DNA from: Eshraghiella sp045129695
GTDB taxonomy: Bacteria; Bacillota; Clostridia; Lachnospirales; Lachnospiraceae
Direction: 5' to 3'
NCBI GenBank assembly: GCA_045129695.1
Contig: JBGVJZ010000036.1
Span: 1-17,650, forward strand
Length of the DNA: 17,650 nt
Below the pieces are notes generated by a model that ran no database searches, was not told where the DNA came from, and saw only the letters and a list, made by a program, of their open reading frames with translations. The position numbers and the translations under genes are program-made. Shown here piece after piece: positions 5,948 to 12,389 of the stretch; within the stretch, counting starts at the first letter, position 1, and the number at the start of each line of letters is the position of its first letter.

Positions 5948-7330
5948 GAAAACTGCGTAAAAGATTATTTGGAAAAACTGGGATATACAATTAACGATAC
6001 AGCACAGGATATTATCAAGGAATGTGATGACTGGTATGCTAACAGGAAGATTGAGGCATTCCATGAGCGAAAGACTATACAAGGGGATAGATACGAGTTG
6101 TCAAGACTTGGATTTGCAAAGCGTTGCTGTTCTGATGACGCTAACTTATGCGAGGTAATAGAGATTAATGCCGGCAAAGACCAGGAACAGTTTGAAGAGA
6201 TTAATAATATCCTTAAGAGTAACCGTTTTGACACTCAGTACCGCAAGCAGCTTGAGAAAACATCAGCGGATGGAACTGTTGCCTGTTACATAAGACTTGA
6301 AAAAGCTCAAATAATGAGTGATAACACGATAAAAGGTGGAAAGATTAGGCTGAATTATGTCGAAGCCGAATCTTTTATCCCGCTTACAGTGGTTAATGAT
6401 GAGGTTTTAGAAGCTGCCTTTTCATCAAGCACCCTTAAAAATAGCAAGAAGGAAACTGTACTTGTAATATTCACAATAGACGAAAAGGGGCTGTATAAAG
6501 CTGCAACACATATATTTGACCATACCGGAAAAGAAATAACTGAGAAAGGGCATGAATTGCAGTTAGGAGATGTTAAACCTTTTGCAGTAATGAGAAATGC
6601 CGAGGTTAACAATATTGACGATATGGAAGGTTATGGACTTCCTAAGATTCTTAATGTCATTCCAGTCTTGAAGGGGCTGGATTTGGCTTACAATGTGCTT
6701 TTCAGTGATTTGGATAAAGCAGAAAAGATCCTGCTTATCAATGAGTTACTATGTGAATTTGATAAAAATGGCAAACCTAAGCTCACACCGGAACAGAAGA
6801 AGTTGTTCGTGCTCCTGGGTGAGAAGCTGCCTGAGGAGAAGGATGTAATACAGGAATACAACCCTACAATCCGTATCAACGAGATTGTAGAGACAATAAA
6901 ATTATTATTATCGCTTCTCTCAATGATGTTCGGCTACGGTACCAAGAAGTATAATTTTGAAAACGGACAGGTAACTACAGCAACGGAATACATTGGGGAA
7001 CGTCAGGACCAGGTTCAGGAACTTAACCGTCAGCGTAAAGAAGCGGTTGATTATATCACCGGGATAGTCAGAGCCATAATGTGGTTCCGTAACACTTATC
7101 ATAATGCTAAGTATAATCTCGAAGAGGAGATAATAATCAGCTTTGATGACAGTTACATAACTGATAAAGAATCAGAGTTAGAGCGTAAAAGAAATGATGC
7201 TTTGAGCTTTGATATTCCAAAGCTGAAGATATGGTATCTTATGGATGCATATGGACTTACGGAAGAGAAAGCAGCGGCAATTATTGCAGAAGGACAGCAG
7301 GAACCGGAGCCGGAGGATGAAGAGGAGTAA
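5945..7330 (+). CDS. Portal protein (SPP1-like), AGG start
   Basis: Forms the dodecameric vertex ring through which DNA enters and leaves the capsid. From AGG the protein is 461 aa, beginning (M)ENCVKDYLEKLGYTINDTAQ. A TTG at 5969 gives a shorter frame, but its Shine-Dalgarno spacing (32 bases) is far too long and it loses part of the N-terminal helix. The order of elements fits SPP1-type portals: N-terminal helices with CDDWYANRKIEAFHER, beta-rich wing (SFIPLTVVNDEVLEAAF), long crown helices (TATEYIGERQDQVQELNRQR), and an acidic C-terminus (QEPEPEDEEE). It lies between terL and the minor capsid gene, as expected. Confidence 0.9.
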   Translation, partial: RENCVKDYLEKLGYTINDTAQDIIKECDDWYANRKIEAFHERKTIQGDRYELSRLGFAKRCCSDDANLCEVIEINAGKDQEQFEEINNILKSNRFDTQYRKQLEKTSADGTVACYIRLEKAQIMSDNTIKGGKIRLNYVEAESFIPLTVVNDEVLEAAFSSSTLKNSKKETVLVIFTIDEKGLYKAATHIFDHTGKEITEKGHELQLGDVKPFAVMRNAEVNNIDDMEGYGLPKILNVIPVLKGLDLAYNVLFSDLDKAEKILLINELLCEFDKNGKPKLTPEQKKLFVLLGEKLPEEKDVIQEYNPTIRINEIVETIKLLLSLLSMMFGYGTKKYNFENGQVTTATEYIGERQDQVQELNRQRKEAVDYITGIVRAIMWFRNTYHNAKYNLEEEIIISFDDSYITDKESELERKRNDALSFDIPKLKIWYLMDAYGLTEEKAAAIIAEGQQEPEPEDEEE

Positions 7331-7346
7331 GTTGCACCGGTGCAAC
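7331..7346. repeat. 16-bp perfect palindrome, copy 2 of 3
   Basis: Same sequence as 2101-2116, starting right after the portal stop codon and ending one base before the Shine-Dalgarno of the AGG-start minor capsid gene. An RNA hairpin here would sit beside the ribosome binding site. Confidence 0.85.
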
Positions 7347-7347
7347 A

Positions 7348-7364
7348 AGGAGGGATGAATAAGG
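7348..7364 (+). promoter_or_regulatory. Shine-Dalgarno and AGG start of minor capsid gene
   Basis: AGGAGG (7348-7353), an 8-base spacer, then AGG (7362-7364). An in-frame TGA is at 7356-7358, leaving only ATA and AGG before the open frame; the next in-frame ATG is codon 50. A five-codon out-of-frame ATG frame at 7355 is too close to the Shine-Dalgarno to matter. Confidence 0.85.
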
Positions 7365-9185
7365 CTGAGTAATGATCAGTTAGACATAATAGGGGACGCA
7401 ATCCGTCCCCTTTTCCAATATCTTGAACAGGAAGTAATTAAAGATATAGCGAGAAGGATAGGCAAGACACTTACATACACCCGAACGGCAGAGATACAGG
7501 CAGCAGCAATGAGGGATTTAGGATACAGTCCGGCACGCATCCGCAAAGAAGCCATGAAAATACTAAATGCCGATAAAGAATACAGAAAGGCTGTAGCTCA
7601 GAATACATTGGAATACAAGAAAGAAATTAAGCAACTTATTGAAGATATTACAAAGCAGGCATACATTGAAGGTAATATGCTTGTGGCAGCAGCCGGGAGA
7701 ATGGCTTGGATAGATGATTTGAGGGTATGGAAAAGTGCCGGGAAGTCATTGAGTGATAATAGTTTCCTTGGGCAGCTTGTAGACGTAATGACGCGTCAGA
7801 CCAAAGGAGAATTGAAGAATCTTACACAGACTACCGCATTTAAGACACAATCTGGAATGGAGTCAATCAAGAACCTGTATCAGAACGAGTTAGATAAGGC
7901 TACAATCAAGATATGTTCCGGTACCTTCTCGCAGGAACAGGTTGTAAAAGAGTGCATTCATAATTTGTCACAGAGCGGATTAAGAACAGTTAATTTTGAC
8001 AGCGGACGCTCCATGCAGCTTGACACAGCGGCGAAACTGGCGGTCAGAACGGGATGTCATCAGCTGTCAGGTAAAATCCTCAATCGAAATATGGAAAATA
8101 CCGGATGTAACCTCGTGTATGTGAGTGAGCATGAAGGCGCCCGTAATACAGGAACCGGAATAGCCAACCATGAGGAATGGCAGGGTAAAGTATATTACGT
8201 TAAGCCCGGCAAGGATTATACTGACGAGGCAAAGCGTGTCGGACAGAGCAGCATAGAAGACCTTTGGGAGAAAACCGGATACAGTGCAGATGGAGTGCAT
8301 GAAAACAATCCTTTGGGACTGAATGGTTATAACTGCCGTCATGGAAGTCATGTATGGTTCGAGGGAATAAGTCAGAAGCCGGCTCCTGTTAAGCAACCAG
8401 AGCCTGTCACATACCAGGGGAAAACCTATGACCGATATGCAGTAACACAGAAAATGCGTTCGATGGAGCGAGGAATACGGGCATTAAAGCGTGAAAAGGC
8501 TGCTCTTGCATCATTGGGTATGAGTACAAAGGATATAGATGTTAAGATTAAAGAGCACACAAGGCAGTATGGACGGTTCTGTGAAGCCTGCAAGGTAAAA
8601 TACAGCAATGTGAATTTGCGTTATGATGGCAGCAGTAGCGATTTAACCAAGACAAAGGCATATCAGAAATATCATCAGATGGTGGAAGATTCAGGTGTTG
8701 ATGCTGAATTTTCAAAAGAAACTCTTGCTAAAACTGACAAAAGTAGTAATATGTTAGTATCAGGTGGCATTAGTGGTGCAAGGAATCCATTTAGCAAAGA
8801 AGCAGATGAGCATGCCAACAGATATTACGGATTAGTGCGTAGCATGAAAACAGATGTCACAAAGATTGCAAAAACAACTGGTATGTCAGAAAACGAAATA
8901 CAGTCTGTCAAAGAATATATTTTCTACGAAAAACATGATTTGGGAGGAGAAGAACCTGAACTGTTTGAGCCGGATTATATGATGGCTGAATCATGGCAGA
9001 GATTAGTAGAAGGAAAACCGGAACCACATGATATAACAATGATTAGGCATGAACTGTTAGAACAGGAGTTAATGCAAACTGGATTGACACAATATGAAGC
9101 ACATAATATAGCATCACAAACATATAACTATTCTAAGGAGGCGGAGGAATATCATGCTAACATTAAAAAATATAAAAAAAGATAA
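7362..9185 (+). CDS. Phage minor capsid protein 2 fused to a toxin-like C-terminal domain, AGG start
   Basis: From AGG the protein is 607 aa. The first 49 residues, missed by any ATG-based call, read (M)LSNDQLDIIGDAIRPLFQYL then EQEVIKDIARRIGKTLTYTR, a classic N-terminus of this head-protein family. Residues about 50-340 match Phage_min_cap2: SEHEGARNTGTG..HEEWQGKVYYV and LGLNGYNCRHG. Residues about 426-607 (SGARNPFSKEADEHANRYY, KHDLGGEEPELFEPDYMMAE, TMIRHELLEQELM, YEAHNIASQ) resemble domains seen at the C-termini of polymorphic toxins and of some phage head proteins; activity unknown. The overlapping next gene looks like its immunity partner. Probably injected or internal head protein (inference). 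Confidence 0.88.
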   Translation, partial: RLSNDQLDIIGDAIRPLFQYLEQEVIKDIARRIGKTLTYTRTAEIQAAAMRDLGYSPARIRKEAMKILNADKEYRKAVAQNTLEYKKEIKQLIEDITKQAYIEGNMLVAAAGRMAWIDDLRVWKSAGKSLSDNSFLGQLVDVMTRQTKGELKNLTQTTAFKTQSGMESIKNLYQNELDKATIKICSGTFSQEQVVKECIHNLSQSGLRTVNFDSGRSMQLDTAAKLAVRTGCHQLSGKILNRNMENTGCNLVYVSEHEGARNTGTGIANHEEWQGKVYYVKPGKDYTDEAKRVGQSSIEDLWEKTGYSADGVHENNPLGLNGYNCRHGSHVWFEGISQKPAPVKQPEPVTYQGKTYDRYAVTQKMRSMERGIRALKREKAALASLGMSTKDIDVKIKEHTRQYGRFCEACKVKYSNVNLRYDGSSSDLTKTKAYQKYHQMVEDSGVDAEFSKETLAKTDKSSNMLVSGGISGARNPFSKEADEHANRYYGLVRSMKTDVTKIAKTTGMSENEIQSVKEYIFYEKHDLGGEEPELFEPDYMMAESWQRLVEGKPEPHDITMIRHELLEQELMQTGLTQYEAHNIASQTYNYSKEAEEYHANIKKYKKR

Positions 9186-9393
9186 CAAAATAATATCCGC
9201 TGACTATGAACCCGAGAATAGTGGATTGATTGGGAATATAAAACTTGATATCACAAGTGGAAAGGTTATTGATTGCACATCTACAGAGTTAGATGAACCA
9301 TTACCTATGTATTTGCATCATGCAGTAAATGGCTTGATAAAATTAGCACACAAGGAGAATTTACCAAATGAAAAACTTATTATGTGGTATTAA
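9154..9393 (+). CDS. Immunity-like small protein paired with the minor capsid C-terminus, 79 aa
   Basis: ATG after AAGGAGGCGGAGG (9136-9148), overlapping the end of the minor capsid gene by 32 bases. The sequence MLTLKNIKKDNKIISADYEP...GLIGNIKLDITSGKVID...PMYLHHAVNGLIKLA..NEKLIMWY is a compact alpha/beta protein that, as I recall, regularly follows toxin-like C-terminal domains. The tight overlap supports a toxin-immunity pairing or a co-folding partner. It uses an ordinary ATG, so it could be made when the AGG-start partner is not. Confidence 0.75.
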   Translation: MLTLKNIKKDNKIISADYEPENSGLIGNIKLDITSGKVIDCTSTELDEPLPMYLHHAVNGLIKLAHKENLPNEKLIMWY

Positions 9394-9408
9394 TTGAAGT
9401 GAAATAGC

Positions 9409-9534
9409 ATGGTTAAAGAAAATGACAATCCGAATACAGAAGAAATCAATCGCTATAGGCAAATGTCACAAAAAGAAAGAGACAAACTTATGGCTGAGAA
9501 AGAAAAAGAAATATTAGAAAGTATGAAAAAGTAG
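9409..9534 (+). CDS. Small charged ORF, 41 aa
   Basis: Begins MVKENDNPNTEEINRYRQMS and ends KEKEILESMKK. It is highly charged and helical. A weak GAAGTGA (9396-9402) precedes it. It starts 15 bases after the immunity-like gene and is likely co-transcribed. I recognise no family; it may be a real small cargo gene or chance. Confidence 0.5.
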   Translation: MVKENDNPNTEEINRYRQMSQKERDKLMAEKEKEILESMKK

Positions 9535-9595
9535 AAAAAAATTAATTGAAAATATGTTCGATTCATGTTATTCTCTAAAAAGAGGGCGTGATAAC

Positions 9596-9763
9596 ATGAA
9601 TAAAGAAAAGACCCAATGGGTGTCTTGTCCCGCATGTGGACAGCCGCATTTACTTAAGCGTTATGCCGATACCCGAATCATACACTTCCCGGCATATTGT
9701 AAGAAATGCAAAGGGGAAGTCATAATAACAATAGAGCCAATGAGCCGAATAGTTAATCAATGA
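9596..9763 (+). CDS. Cysteine-rich KTR-type zinc protein, 55 aa
   Basis: Start at 9596 chosen because GAGGG (9582-9586) lies upstream; a longer frame from 9554 has none. The protein has Cys11, Cys14, Cys35 and Cys38 in a zinc-ribbon layout (WVSCPACGQP, AYCKKCKGEV), with RYADTRIIHFP between. This is the cysteine-rich KTR family found as small cargo genes with mobile elements in Firmicutes, function unknown. Its stop lies within a strong terminator, a typical layout for an independently transcribed cargo gene inside the late region. Confidence 0.8.
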   Translation: MNKEKTQWVSCPACGQPHLLKRYADTRIIHFPAYCKKCKGEVIITIEPMSRIVNQ

Positions 9764-9784
9764 TTAATTATTGGGCTCTTTTTG
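9742..9784 (+). terminator. Terminator after the cargo genes
   Basis: GAGCC (9742-9746) pairs with GGCTC (9774-9778), continued inward by AATA/TATT and TTAAT/ATTAA around loop CAATG, with two mismatches; TTTTT follows. A second GAGCC at 9734-9738 gives an alternative outer stem. It stands 40 bases before the tRNA, so the tRNA and all downstream structural genes need read-through, antitermination or a promoter I cannot see. Confidence 0.85.
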
Positions 9785-9794
9785 TTTGGCCAAA

Positions 9795-9810
9795 GTTGCA
9801 CCGGTGCAAC
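9795..9810. repeat. 16-bp perfect palindrome, copy 3 of 3
   Basis: Same sequence as 2101-2116 and 7331-7346. It lies between the cargo terminator and the tRNA, ending 14 bases before the tRNA 5' end. Unlike the other copies it is not preceded by GAGTAA. Confidence 0.85.
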
Positions 9811-9824
9811 TATTAATTGAATAT

Positions 9825-9895
9825 CGCGGGTTGATGTAAAGGCAGCATACCAGTCTCCTTAGCTGGAAGAAAGGGCTCAATTCCCTTGCCCGCTA
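9825..9895 (+). tRNA. Initiator-like tRNA with anticodon CCU (reads AGG)
   Basis: A complete 71-nt cloverleaf. Acceptor: C1 and U72 unpaired, then G2-C71, C3-G70, G4-C69, G5-C68, G6-C67, U7-G66; discriminator A73 (9895). D arm: ATGT (9834-9837) with GCAT (9845-9848), loop AAAGGCA. Anticodon arm: CCAGT (9850-9854) with GCTGG (9862-9866), loop CTCCTTA, anticodon CCT at 9857-9859. Variable region AAGA. T arm: AAGGG (9871-9875) with CCCTT (9883-9887), loop CTCAATT. CCA is not encoded. The C1 x U72 mismatch with G2-C71, C3-G70 and G4-C69 matches the acceptor identity of bacterial tRNA-fMet used by formyltransferase; the 5' CGCGGG also matches. Missing initiator traits: three G-C pairs at 29-31/39-41 and purine 11-pyrimidine 24. 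U37 and C54 are unusual. The alternative is a divergent tRNA-Arg(CCU). Eight AGG-start genes nearby favour an initiator role. The amino acid it carries is unknown. Confidence 0.9.
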
Positions 9896-9902
9896 TTTCC
9901 TT

Positions 9903-9919
9903 ACAGTGGACAGCACTGT
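9903..9919 (+). other. Short hairpin downstream of the tRNA
   Basis: ACAGTG (9903-9908) and CACTGT (9914-9919) form a 6-bp stem with a 5-base loop, 7 bases after the tRNA 3' end. There is no T-tract. It could help release the tRNA from the late transcript (inference). Confidence 0.4.
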
Positions 9920-9947
9920 TAAATAAAATGTTAGGAAGGAGAACACA

Positions 9948-10508
9948 ATGAAGAACATTGAAACTATCTTATCGGAAAGTGGAGTAACCATGACCGAGGA
10001 ACAGACTAATGCCATAGTGGCAGCAGTCAACGAGAACTACAAGACGGTAACTGACTATGATAAGCAGAAAAGCAAGCTTGAGACTGCAAATGAGCAGGTA
10101 GCAACATTAACCAAAAGCCTTGAAGAGTTTAAAGGCATTGATCCAAAGGAAGTTGAAACCCTTAAAGCCACTATTGAAGCTAAGGACAAAGAATTAGCAG
10201 AGAAGCTGGCAGAAAGAGATTTCAACGACAATGTCAAAGAAGCCATCAGAACAGCCAAGGGCAAGAATGAGAAGGCTATAATGGCACTTATGGATATGGA
10301 TACTCTTAAGCAGTCCAAGAATCAGAAAGAGGATATTGCCGCGGCACTTAAGACCTTAACTGAGGCAGAGGACAGTAAAATGCTTTTTGGTGATGTTGAA
10401 GTCGTGGGCAATGAAAATCTCATTGGTACAGTAACTAGGAACAAGGGTGATTCCGGAGATGCGGCATTGCGTGCGGCTATGGGATTACCACCGGTAAAAT
10501 CAGAATAG
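9948..10508 (+). CDS. Capsid scaffolding protein (GP20-like), 186 aa
   Basis: Ordinary ATG after AAGGAGAACACA (9936-9947). Residues about 35-95 are a long coiled coil (TVTDYDKQKSKLETANEQVA, LKATIEAKDKELAEKLAERD), followed by FNDNVKEAIRTAKGKNEKAI and a C-terminal ALRAAMGLPPVKSE, the usual plan of phage GP20 minor structural or scaffold proteins. Scaffolds guide prohead assembly and leave before DNA entry. The gene lies between the tRNA and the major capsid gene, its standard place. It keeps an ATG, unlike the capsid gene next to it. Confidence 0.85.
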   Translation: MKNIETILSESGVTMTEEQTNAIVAAVNENYKTVTDYDKQKSKLETANEQVATLTKSLEEFKGIDPKEVETLKATIEAKDKELAEKLAERDFNDNVKEAIRTAKGKNEKAIMALMDMDTLKQSKNQKEDIAAALKTLTEAEDSKMLFGDVEVVGNENLIGTVTRNKGDSGDAALRAAMGLPPVKSE

Positions 10509-10523
10509 GAGGAATAATTAAGG
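10507..10523 (+). promoter_or_regulatory. Shine-Dalgarno and AGG start of the major capsid gene
   Basis: AGGAGG (10507-10512), an 8-base spacer, then AGG (10521-10523). An in-frame TAA at 10515-10517 leaves only TTA before AGG, so no standard start is possible upstream. The nearest canonical starts downstream are GTG 10572 and ATG 10581, both without a Shine-Dalgarno. Confidence 0.9.
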
Positions 10524-11396
10524 CCGAATACAATAGCTTTAGCAAAAAATTATGTAAGTAACCTTGACGAAGTGTATAGAATGGCTTCGGTAACCGCGGA
10601 TTTAATCAGTGATTCCACATTGGTTAAAGCCGGAGCAAATGCAAATGAGATTATCTATCCGCAGATGTCAGTAACAGGTCTTGGTGACTACAGCAGAAAC
10701 AGCGGATATACAGAAGGAAGCGTTAACCTGGAATGGAAGACATCAGCATTCAACTATGACCGCGGTACCATAATATCTGTAGACGTTATGGATAACGAGG
10801 AGAGTAGAAATCTTGCTTTTGGAATGGCGGGAGCTAGCCTTATGAGAGAAAAGGTTGCACCTGAAGCGGATGCATTTACATTTGCTCAGATTGCAGGAAC
10901 AGAGAATATTTCAGTAGGTAATCCAACTACATTTGCAACAGCGGAAGCGTTCCTTGCGGAATTAATTGCAGCCAGTACATTAATGGATGAGGATGAAGTG
11001 CCGGAAGAGGGAAGAATACTCTATGCAACACCTACACTGTTTAACAGTTTACTTGCTCTTGATACATATAAGTCAAGAGAAGTACTTAACAGATTTTCTG
11101 TTAAGAAGAAAGTGCCACAGAGCAGATTCTATTCAGCAATTGACATGCTTGATGGAAGAAGTGAGGATGAGAAAATCGGACATTATAAAAAGGGAACATC
11201 AGGGCTTGACATTAATTTTATGATAATTCACAAGCCGGCTTTGATTAAGTTTGATAAGCACATTGCAAGCAATATCATCCCTGCATCAATTAATCCGAAA
11301 GCAGACGCGGATATTTCAAAGTATAGAAAATATGGAATTGTTGATGTGTATAAGAATAAAGCTGCCGGTATATTCCTAAGCACTAAGGCAGAGTAG
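10521..11396 (+). CDS. Major capsid protein, AGG start
   Basis: From AGG the protein is 291 aa, beginning (M)PNTIALAKNYVSNLDEVYRM; PNTIALAKNY at the very start is typical of this major-capsid group, so the family N-terminus lies exactly at the AGG. Later segments also fit an HK97-type shell protein: SVTGLGDYSRNSGYTEGSVN, a domain around VDVMDNEESRNLAFGMAGAS, and the C-terminal IIHKPALIKFDKHIASNIIP. It follows the scaffold by 12 bases. As the most abundant virion protein it needs strong initiation, which makes a non-canonical start especially striking. No frameshift or internal stop is seen. Confidence 0.92.
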   Translation, partial: RPNTIALAKNYVSNLDEVYRMASVTADLISDSTLVKAGANANEIIYPQMSVTGLGDYSRNSGYTEGSVNLEWKTSAFNYDRGTIISVDVMDNEESRNLAFGMAGASLMREKVAPEADAFTFAQIAGTENISVGNPTTFATAEAFLAELIAASTLMDEDEVPEEGRILYATPTLFNSLLALDTYKSREVLNRFSVKKKVPQSRFYSAIDMLDGRSEDEKIGHYKKGTSGLDINFMIIHKPALIKFDKHIASNIIPASINPKADADISKYRKYGIVDVYKNKAAGIFLSTKAE

Positions 11397-11406
11397 GAGG
11401 TGTCAC

Positions 11407-11550
11407 ATGAGAACAGTGGGAATTAAGAAGGAAGACATTAAGTCCAGAGCAAAAAGGACATCTGCTAAATTAAATCCTGTAAAGAAGTCCACAAAGCCAA
11501 AGTCGGATGCAGGTGAACAGAAAAAAGAAGATTCGGAAGAATCTGAATAA
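11407..11550 (+). CDS. Small basic-acidic protein, 47 aa
   Basis: ATG after AGGAGG (11396-11401). The sequence MRTVGIKKEDIKSRAKRTSA is basic and the C-terminus (EQKKEDSEESE) acidic, low in complexity and probably disordered. Small genes in this place, between capsid and head-tail connector, are common in Firmicute siphophages. I do not recognise a function. Confidence 0.65.
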   Translation: MRTVGIKKEDIKSRAKRTSAKLNPVKKSTKPKSDAGEQKKEDSEESE

Positions 11551-11579
11551 ACCAAAAGTAGTAGAAGGGAGCTGACAAT

Positions 11580-11963
11580 ATGTCTTACATTGATTGGGAG
11601 TATTACAGCTCCCTTTATGACAATATCCCACAGGAACGATTTGAAGCCTGTGAGAAGAAAGCCGCCATTAAGATAAATACCTGTACTCATATGAGAACTG
11701 CAAGATTCTATTCGCAATATGACGAAGCGACAGCTACGGATTTTGAGAAGCAGGTCTATGAACAGATTCGGATGACCATGTGTGAACTTATGAATAAGAT
11801 GTACAATCAGGAAGTACACAGTCTGGGAGAAGGAATTACTTCTGTAAGCAATGACGGATATTCAGAAAGCTATGAGATTAAAACCACATCCCAGAAGGAA
11901 GGAGAACTCCTTCAGGTTATTCGTTCAGGGCTTAGTGGTACCGGATTGGCAGGTGCTATATGA
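11580..11963 (+). CDS. Head-tail connector (gp6-like), 127 aa
   Basis: ATG after GAAGGGAG (11564-11571). The protein begins MSYIDWEYYSSLYDNIPQER and is a helical bundle with ATDFEKQVYEQIRMTMCELM in the middle and GYSESYEIKT near the end, the pattern of adaptor proteins that join the portal to the tail. The position directly after the capsid genes and before Minor_capsid_1 fits. It overlaps the next gene by 4 bases (ATGA). Confidence 0.8.
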   Translation: MSYIDWEYYSSLYDNIPQERFEACEKKAAIKINTCTHMRTARFYSQYDEATATDFEKQVYEQIRMTMCELMNKMYNQEVHSLGEGITSVSNDGYSESYEIKTTSQKEGELLQVIRSGLSGTGLAGAI

Positions 11964-12388
11964 ATACACTGTTTACAGACAAAATGACGGTATACAACCA
12001 TTACATCGATTCAGAGGGCAATGATAAGTGGGTAAGAACAGTAGTTGAACATATCCAGTGGAATGATGGTAAGACTTTGGTGGCTAACGATAACGGAATA
12101 TTGACCGCTACAGCCACAAAAAGGATTACTATAGACTTTTCCTCAGGTTTGCAGAAAAACTTCCTTTCTGTGCCAGAATTTGAACGCACAGAGCGACCTA
12201 TAGGGAGTTGGACACTCAATACTAAGGATGAACTGGATGTACTCATATGTGGCGAATGTCCGGCAGAGATAACAGATGAATACACCATCTCCAATCTGAT
12301 TAAGGAGTATGGTGCTGTAACCATTAAAGCAGTTACAGATAACCGTAACAGAAGGCTTTTACAGCATATTAAGGTGGTGGCACAGTAG
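11960..12388 (+). CDS. Minor_capsid_1-like head completion protein, 142 aa
   Basis: ATG overlapping the previous stop. The sequence MNTLFTDKMTVYNHYIDSEG with KDELDVLICGECPAEITDEY and the C-terminal GAVTIKAVTDNRNRRLLQHI is the Minor_capsid_1 family, a head-tail joining (stopper-like) protein in Firmicute siphophages. Its TAG stop shares two bases with the AGG start of the next gene, a stop-start overlap equivalent to the usual ATG overlaps. Confidence 0.8.
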   Translation: MNTLFTDKMTVYNHYIDSEGNDKWVRTVVEHIQWNDGKTLVANDNGILTATATKRITIDFSSGLQKNFLSVPEFERTERPIGSWTLNTKDELDVLICGECPAEITDEYTISNLIKEYGAVTIKAVTDNRNRRLLQHIKVVAQ

Positions 12389-12389
12389 G
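12372..12389 (+). promoter_or_regulatory. Shine-Dalgarno and AGG start of the Minor_capsid_2-like gene
   Basis: AGGTGG (12372-12377), a 9-base spacer, then AGG (12387-12389), nested in the previous TAG stop. The frame is open back to a TAA at 12318-12320 without any ATG, GTG or TTG. A downstream ATG at 12435 has only a weak GAGG. Confidence 0.8.

Noticed and set aside
5969..7330. Portal starting at TTG 5969
   Set aside because: It lies 32 bases from the AGGAGG and removes residues that belong to the first helix; AGG at 5945 has 8-base spacing.
9825..9895. The tRNA as a normal tRNA-Arg(CCU) supplying a rare codon
   Set aside because: Base 1 and base 72 do not pair, the acceptor matches initiator identity, and the phage proteins mostly use AGA and CGN for internal Arg. 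Not fully excluded; charging with Arg is still possible.
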